In this document: piece by piece, positions 57,830 through 64,000 of the stretch
How the letters are laid out: the number at the start of each line of letters is the position of its first letter
Numbering within the stretch: position 1 is the first letter of the stretch
NCBI GenBank assembly: GCA_023079485.1
Contig: CM041092.1
Span: 3,243,127 to 3,307,126 of the forward strand
DNA: 64,000 nucleotides
Direction of reading: 5' to 3'
Source of the DNA: Archilochus colubris
Taxonomy: Eukaryota > Chordata > Aves > Apodiformes > Trochilidae
Program-made: the position numbers and the translations under genes
The notes under the pieces: generated by a model
The model's input: the letters and a program-made list of their open reading frames with translations, nothing else
Told to the model about the DNA's origin: nothing
Databases searched by the model: none

Positions 57830-57858
57830 TTTTTTGTTGTTGTTGTTGTTGGTTTTTT
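57830..57858. repeat. (GTT)n short microsatellite
   Basis: Six or so TTG/GTT units between T runs. Confidence 0.85.
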
Positions 57859-58230
57859 CTGTATTTAAACAAATTTCCTGTCTTTCCTCCAGTACTTTGT
57901 GTCCCTGCAATTGCACTAGCCATCCCATGCAGTGATTTACCAGCAGTATGTGTAGATCCAGAGGTCTATAGCCATGCTCTGCTGCTAGGATGTCAGTTTG
58001 GATTATTCCAAACTTTGGAATCAAGTTAGAATTCAGTCCCAGATGACCAGACATCTCTTTTCTCAATGTGTATTATTTTTTTTTTTCTTTTAATGTGTAC
58101 AGTAGACCCTAGGCCTGTCCCTTTAGACACATCCACCATTTCCTTCTGTAGGATAGGAAGTTTTCTTCAGCTGTGCTCCTTGCAACCAATTCCCCCTTAT
58201 CAGATGATAAGGAGAGTGAAGGAAGCTCGT

Positions 58231-58384
58231 TGTTGGGAGGCTGGTGCCCAATGTGGAAGTGATCCTAGAAGTGTTCAAGGCCAGGTTAGAGAGGACTTTG
58301 AGCAACCTGATCTAGCAAGAGGTGTCCTAGATGATCTTTAGGATCCCTTCCAACCCAAACCAGTCTGGGATTCCATGATTCCAT
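58231..58384 (+). mobile_element. CR1 LINE 3' end
   Basis: Plus-strand CR1 terminus: GATCCTAGAAGTGTTCAAGG, CCAGGTTAGAGAGGACTTTG, AGCAACCTGATCTAGCAAGA, GGTGTCCTAGATGATCTTTA, GGATCCCTTCCAACCCAAAC and octamers GGGATTCCATGATTCCAT. Relative to typical copies the CCTGCCCATGGCAGG section is deleted. Left edge approximate. Confidence 0.93.
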
Positions 58385-61300
58385 CCTGCTGCACAAGCTG
58401 GGAGCTTCAGAGGGGACACTTTGGCGTCAAGTATCTTCCTCCTACTCTTTCACTTGTTGGAGCATAAAGATTCAGATATGGTGACTGAAGACTTAATGAT
58501 CTCCCAGCCTACTGCTTGAGGATTATTTAGCACACCAGGTGCCTGAGGAGGCAATAATGAGAACAGGGATGAACTACAGCTACAGCTGCACAGGAGAGAG
58601 GTCTGGAAGCTGGTGAGAGAGTTGGTGAGACAATTGTGACCTCCCTGGGATTCTCTTCTATTGACACAAACACAGAGCACGCTGAGCAAACCTGAGTGAC
58701 CATCCCAGCATCTACCTTCTGATTGCCCAGGCTGATATTGCTCAGCTCCAAGGGTCTCATCTTCCTGCGGAGCTCCATGTTCCTCACAGGCTGCTGCTCC
58801 TCAGATACATGCAGATGCTCATCAGTGCCTTGGACATGTGGCTTGCAAAGCTGCTCTGCTCAAGGATGAAAACTTGGTAGGGAGGTAGAACATTTCTCTA
58901 CAGCACTGAGTTCTTCTGATATCCAAAATCAATACTTCCAGTCACCTGAAAACTTCCACTGCTCACTTTCAGACTCTTCTTCTCCAAGTGCACCTTTCTT
59001 ATCCTTCAGGGAATGGTTTGATTTTGAGGGGGTTTGGTGATTTTGTTTTGTTTTTCTAAACAAAGACATCAGGACATGATGTGATACCTTAAATAACTCC
59101 TGGTTTGAATTTTCGTTCTACAAAACACCAAAGCAGGGGACAACCTGCCACACACAGAATGCAGAGAAGACCCTGTCTTCACATGGCACCAGGGAGAGCA
59201 AGTAGAAAAGCAAAAGGTATGGGGATGGCAAGGAGCCAGGTGTCCGTCTTAGGTACCAATGTCTGGCACAAGATGCTCAAGGGACAAATGAGCTCTCCCT
59301 GAGCTGCCCCAGGGCAGTGAGACTTCACAATTTTGCCTAATGAGGATGCACTGTTTCAAAGCCAGCTAAAAGTTGTCTTCAAAAACAATCCAGTATGATT
59401 TCCTTTATGTAATTCATAACATAAACAACAAATAAATCTGTGGGGTTTCAGTCCACTTGTCAAAGAAAATCGATTTTTGTTAAAAAACAAATAGAAGGGG
59501 AACTGGGATACAGAGAACACCTTGTACTGCTTGCAGGGAGAGAAGTTTTTGATCCACCTGAGCATTTTTCCTGGGCTTAACTGTCTCAGGCTACTGACAA
59601 CCCCTTCCCCTCTCTAAAAAATTTGTTCTGAATGTGATAAATACGTTTTCCCTGGTATAGCACCTCCCTTGTCTCACAAAGTCTTAATGTGTTCCATAGA
59701 GCAAAGGTGCTCTCATCAGAGCATTTCCACCTGCAGCTCACTTACCCTGGAGGTAATAAAACTGATTCCACGTTGGCACATCAGATATGTGGGAGGGAAA
59801 CTCCACTCTGTTCCTTCCCTGACTTAGAAAACAAACAAACAAACAATATTAAAAATAAATTAAAAACCCTTTACTCCACTCCAGAGGTTAAAAGAGCAGA
59901 AAAGAAGACAGCAGTGTGATGGCCCAAGTCCTCTGGGACTATCAGTTCACGCAAAGGACTCTTCCTAAGTATGGCTGAATGCCTTTCTAGACAACTTTCT
60001 TTTCCATATTTGATACCTTCAAAAAGTGTTCCTGCATCCCCCAAGCCCCCTCAGTGGTGCTGCTGTGCCATCACTTGGTTTGCCCACCCAGCAGAACTGA
60101 AGTCCTCCTCACCACATGCTGGTCCAGCTGCTGCTGGGTATGAAGTAAGCATTCCTGGTACTTCCTAAAATCATCCCAGTGTGACTCTTACTTCCACTTA
60201 ACCCATATCCAACTCTTTTCCTTTGCTGTTCTCTGCTTCAGGAGTTTCTTTTTGCTTTTCCTCACTGTTTACTGTACTTTGAACAGTTCTGTGGCTTCCA
60301 TCCATAGGAGAACCATGGGAACTGGCAGGCAATGAATGACTGGCATGCAAAAGGGCTTTTTGGGTTTGTGTTTCTTTTTTTTTTTTTCTCCTTCTTCTTC
60401 TACTTCTCCTTCTTGAAAACAACCTTGGCGAGCCATCAGATGAAAAAAAAAAAATCTATTCTTCTGCCAGCTTCTGCCCACTGCCAGTGTCAGGCTATTT
60501 AAAGCTCTCTGAGAAGTGGGTTGGGGGAAGGTAACACCAAACCAGAAGATACAGCTACATCTTTTCCCCCCCATACAAAAAATAACAAACAAACAAGCAA
60601 ACAAAAAAAAACCCAACCCAGAAGATGCTGAGCTCTCTTTTCTACCCAAATTTGACTGAAGTTAAACATCTCAGGCCCTGACTTCAAGGTACAATGTCAG
60701 GATCCATAATAAGGTTCTGTGGTTAAAACCAGCAACTGCATTTTTGCTGTGAGAACATAATCCTCATTCCTACTGGGGGATCTTGCCACAACACAGGGGC
60801 TTTTTTTTTTCTTCTTGTTGTTGGTACATTACATGCCTACCAACCAAGTCCTTTTCTTTTATAGCTCCCGATGGTAGGGAAAGAAAAAAAAAAAAAGCAA
60901 AAAAAAAAGAAAAAGGAGGGGATTGAAGTTTCCAGGGAGCTGTTGGCCTTTGTAATAAGGTACATGGCTCACTGCTAGTTCACAAAAGGGGGTTAGCACT
61001 AGAACTGTGGTGAACTATTCATCCTGCCAGCCAAGCTCAGGTGAACACGGTGCTCGGAGCCAACCGGGAACGCTCAGCCCCATTCACCCAGTAGCTATAG
61101 AATGTACCACAAGCTGAAAAACTGTTCATTGAGCCAGCAGGAAATGCAGACATTTAGCAAAGGGCTTGGAACCAGAGCTGCTGTGTTGGATGGGTAATAT
61201 CCCAGCCCTGGGAATGGTGGAGCAGGCTGCCCGTGGCTTTCCAGAGCAGCGAGCGGAGTCCTTCAAGGGGGTGAGGTGTTCCTCCTCTCCTCCTCCCTGG

Positions 61301-61680
61301 GAAAGGGGCAAGGCAGGAGAGATGGATTTATTTCCCATTGTCAGCTCCAGGAAAAGGAGCAAAAGTAAGAGCAGAATCCACAAAGAAAACAAAAGACTTA
61401 AGTCTAGGAGGAAAAATGCTTATTCCCAGGCGGGAAATGTGATACTCCCCAGCTTGGCCACTATCAGCACTCTGAGACCCGCTCCCAGCTGCTCCACATT
61501 CTTTGGTTTCACCACTCAATTCTGAGTTGCAGGAGAGTGTTAAGGCTGGCCGTGCTGCTCCTGCTGTCAAAGCAGTGTTCAGCCATCACCACAGAGATGC
61601 AACCCTCAGAGGTCACAGCTCCTGCCACTGGGACAGCAGGCAGAGAGGTGTGGACACCTGGTGGGGCCACCAACAGCCTT
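58385..61680. other. Unique sequence with low-complexity patches
   Basis: No gene recognised over 3.3 kb. Patches are (CAAA)n at 59828-59846, pyrimidine-rich at 60371-60414, A/C-rich at 60584-60618 and A-rich at 60883-60915. The section 60950-61560 is somewhat GC-richer, and its open frames lack recognisable domains. Confidence 0.5.
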
Positions 61681-61755
61681 AGAGAATCATGGAATGGGTT
61701 AGGTTGGAAGGGAACTTAGACATCATTGAGTTTCAAAGTCCCTGTGCAAAACCTG
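61681..61755 (-). mobile_element. CR1 LINE extreme 3' end
   Basis: The complement of a CR1 tail: GAGAATCATGGAATGGGTTA, GGTTGGAAGGGAACTTAGAC, ATCATTGAGTTTCAAAGTCC. Only ~75 bp remain. Confidence 0.82.
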
Positions 61756-62129
61756 AGGGTCCCAGAGCACACAAACCAAAAATGTAATTCCTTGCAAAGT
61801 GATATTGTGCCCCAAAATGGCCAAACAGGAAGTTCCAGCATATTTTTCCCTTTGAAGCTTTAGGTGTGGGTGGCAAACAGGCCCATGAGCAGCCCTCTGA
61901 TCCACCCCAGGAGCACTGAATGAAAAATGAGAATTTCACCATTCAACTTCATCCCATCAAAACTTCTCATGTTGAGTTTCCCCCAATCACTCTCGACACC
62001 TCTGCTTCATTTGCCAAATCTAAGAATGGATATTTAAAAATATAAAGGCTTATACATACTGGCAATTCACAAAAAACACAGCACCCTGTCCAATATCTCT
62101 ACATTTGCACTCTGATGAAATCAAATAAC
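61756..62129. other. Unique sequence
   Basis: No gene or repeat recognised. Confidence 0.5.
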
Positions 62130-62260
62130 TTATTGGTCAGAGAAACTGAGGCACAGTTACATTAAGAGGCTTGCTAAAGGAAAAGGGCAAGCCACTGGCT
62201 ATCCATAGAGGAAATTTGGGATGAACTGGTGATACTTCAACTCACATGCACTCCACCTCA
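62130..62260 (+). mobile_element. MIR-like ancient SINE remnant
   Basis: AGAGAAACTGAGGCACAG at 62139-62156, then ATTAAGAGGCTTGCTAAAGG at 62161-62180, follow the well-known MIR core (GAGGAAACTGAGGCACAGAG..GGTTAAG..CTTGCCCAAGG) in order and spacing. AAGCCACTGGC and GGGATGAACTGG continue roughly along the MIR path. The 5' tRNA-like head is not visible and the 3' end is uncertain. MIR elements are old amniote SINEs, long inactive. Confidence 0.6.
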
Positions 62261-62979
62261 ACCACACATTTTCCAAATGGTCAGGACTATCAAGGCAGGC
62301 ATGAGCTTGAAGTACAGAATTAGGTACTGAGGATGCCAAAGCTATCTCTGTGAACTCTCTCACCATGTGCTGATCTTAAGGCTTTTCCCCCAGGACTGTG
62401 AAAAGCATCCATGTAGCTTCAGCATCACCTCTTCATGGCCACCTCCCTCTTCCCAACCATCCCAAGCTCACTGAGAGGGGCAACCATCACCCCGGCTGCC
62501 ACTGTCTCATGTCACCACTTGACATTCTTGCCTCTTCCCTAGCAAGGCTGTCCACATGCTGCCAGCTCACAGGCAGCACTCAACAAAAAGGGCAGAACAA
62601 GGAAACCAAACAGTGACCCAGAGCAGGCAGCAACGGGGCGGGGGGGAGGAGGAACCACAGCGCCGATTCCAGCTCTGCGCCTTGGCTGGGGAGCCAGATT
62701 TCAATAATAATTGTGTCCTGTCTACTTGGACAACTCACTTTCTGTAGAACAACTGCAGATGATTCCCCTGTACACCCTTAAAAATCTGCCTAGCTAACGG
62801 ATCCAAAAAATCAAACACCTGTGTGTCAGCACGAACAGCTGTACACCCGCCACTGCTCCTCTCGCTGCGGAGGATGCCACATGCCAGTTGCTTTACTTAG
62901 AGCATGTGGGGAGGCCAATCCATTAGAGAACACAGCATAATTAACAAGCAACATGCTTTCTTGTTCCTGCTGCCCTCAA
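62261..62979. other. Unique sequence, partly CpG-bearing
   Basis: No gene recognised. The part 62620-62900 holds several CpGs (AACGGGGCGGG, AGCGCCGATT, CTCTCGCTGCGG) amid repeat-free DNA and ends in GCATAATTAACAAGC near 62935-62948. It could be a conserved regulatory element. Confidence 0.45.
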
Positions 62980-63085
62980 TTTTTTTTTTTGTTTTCTTTT
63001 TTCTTTTGGTTGTCTTTTTTTTGTTGTTTTTTTGTTGGAAGGATTTTTTTTGGGGGGGGAGGGAGGTTTTTTTGTTTTAGATTTT
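62980..63085. repeat. T/G-rich low-complexity tract
   Basis: T runs separated by G, GG and C, with a G run (TTTTTTTGGGGGGGGAGGGA at 63045-63064). The complement is the A/C type. Confidence 0.88.
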
Positions 63086-63237
63086 TTCCCCTCTCCTTTA
63101 CTTTCTTTAATCAGCTCTATCAGCTTTACCATGCTGATCTAGAGGCAGTGAACTTGGGAGGGGGCTGTTTTCTCAAGTTCTCACAGCATTCATCAGCTGG
63201 TGGATTAGGCTAGAGAAGCTTCCAATTGAACTAGATT

Positions 63238-63500
63238 TCCTTTCCCTTTTCCTTTCCTTTCCTTCTTTTCTCTTTACCACTTTTCCTTTCCTTTCCTTTC
63301 CTTTCCTTTCCTTTCCTTTCCTTTCCTTTCCTTTCCTTTCCTTTCCTTTCCTTTCCTTTCCTTTCCTTTCCTTTCCTTTCCTTTCCTTTCCTTTCCTTTT
63401 TTCCTTTTCTCTTTTCCCTTTTCCTTTCTTCTCTTCTCTTCCCTTCTCTTTTCTTCTCTTTTTTTCTTCTCTTCTTTCTTTTCTTTTTTCTCTCTCTGAG
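63238..63500. repeat. Polypyrimidine tract with (TTTCC)23
   Basis: About 260 bases of C and T. The centre is 23 uninterrupted TTTCC units at 63282-63396, with degenerate TTTTCC and CTTCTCTTTTC edges on both sides. The Lys/Glu/Gly-rich minus-strand frame is an artefact. Confidence 0.97.
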
Positions 63501-64000
63501 AAATATCCTCAAAAAGCAGGAGATCTTCCTGGAATAAATAGTGGGAAGAGTGCAGAATCTAAACACAAGCATTCCCCACGCTGTATGACAGCAACAAATG
63601 ATTACATCCACCCCGAAACATCCACAGACAGTCATGTTTGTTTTCACTGCATTCCAGATATCACTTGCAATCAGTCTCTATATATTTCTTCCTCTCTCTT
63701 GCCCGTGTGTGTGTGCCTCTGCTCCCTTTCCACACGGAACAAAAGAAACATTTTGCTGAACTGAGCTTTACTTTCAGAAACCTGCGCGCTGTGCGACCGC
63801 GGGATAAAAATCCAAGCTGAAAAAAGGGATTTTTGAAAATCAAGCAAAATGTCTCAGGGTCTGTTTGGAGGAGCCACAGCGTGAATTTACCTTCGTATGA
63901 ATAATTTGCACCACTTTTCCTAAATTGGCAGGCAAAGAGGGCAGCATAGCTTCACAAGCCCTACTACCTTTGTGCTCTTAATCCTCCGGGGGCTACCTAT
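63501..64000. other. Unique sequence at window end
   Basis: No gene recognised. Short GTGTGTGTG at 63704-63713. A CpG cluster at 63783-63801 (CTGCGCGCTGTGCGACCGCG) lies in otherwise AT-rich repeat-free DNA. The window stops within unique sequence. Confidence 0.5.

Larger units (their letters stand above)
56206..58230. other. Unique sequence with two small repeats
   Basis: No gene recognised. Degenerate TTGCAAAGAT(C/T)TA units lie at 56998-57048 and TTG trinucleotides flanked by T runs at 57830-57858. Frames up to 120 codons lack recognisable domains. Confidence 0.5.

Noticed and set aside
63231..63647. 138-codon minus-strand Lys/Glu/Gly-rich frame.
   Set aside because: Translation of the TTTCC array and flanking pyrimidine tract.
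1..64000. Search for bacterial or phage defence systems, operons, CRISPR arrays, tRNAs and endogenous viral genes.
   Set aside because: No dense coding, ribosome binding sites or regularly spaced repeats. CR1 elements and microsatellites show this is vertebrate, probably avian, non-coding DNA. No retroviral gene or clear LTR pair was recognised.

Overview
The window looks like non-coding avian nuclear DNA, either intergenic or a long intron. The main evidence is nine truncated CR1 retrotransposon copies (plus one doubtful) of the kind found across bird genomes. All keep the 3' end, several with the characteristic end motif (a GATGATCT..AGGTCCCTTCCAACCC-like block followed by ATTCTATG-type octamers). 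CR1 also occurs in crocodilians and turtles, so bird is a strong inference and not proof. I found no tRNA, rRNA, CRISPR array, bacterial-type operon or recognisable host protein-coding exon. Almost all open frames here are chance frames or readings through simple repeats. The only recognisable protein is the frameshifted C-terminal end of a CR1 reverse transcriptase on the minus strand near 7.9-8.4 kb.

Layout. 1-7.8 kb: mostly unique AT-rich sequence, with a candidate conserved element near 6.65-7.14 kb. 7.8-9.7 kb: the longest CR1 fragment, a tandemly duplicated ~100-bp promoter-like module beside it, and a second CR1 tail. 11.0-11.4 kb: an AAT microsatellite and an old palindromic MITE-like element. 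20-29 kb: the repeat-rich part, with an A/C-rich tract, a CR1, CT/CTAC repeats, a ~740-bp polypurine tract, 19 perfect GGGAAA units, an AAAAT repeat, a CR1 tail and a 20-bp minisatellite. 30-41 kb: mostly unique, with short tandem duplications, a perfect hairpin, a CR1 remnant and a possible decayed U4 snRNA-like copy. 41-56 kb: repeat-poor AT-rich blocks carrying clusters of homeodomain, SOX, TCF/LEF and POU-type motifs, the best candidates for developmental enhancers. 56-64 kb: a TCCTAA-type degenerate repeat, two CR1 tails, a MIR-like ancient SINE remnant and 23 perfect TTTCC units.

No genes can be said to work together here. The functional content, if any, is probably regulatory. Calls of conserved elements rest on base composition, lack of repeats and motif content only; no cross-species comparison could be made. 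I found no convincing undescribed system. The items most worth a second look are the duplicated TATA/CCAAT module at 8438-8614, the palindromic element at 11231-11356, the U4-like segment at 40722-40812, and the long purine/pyrimidine tracts.
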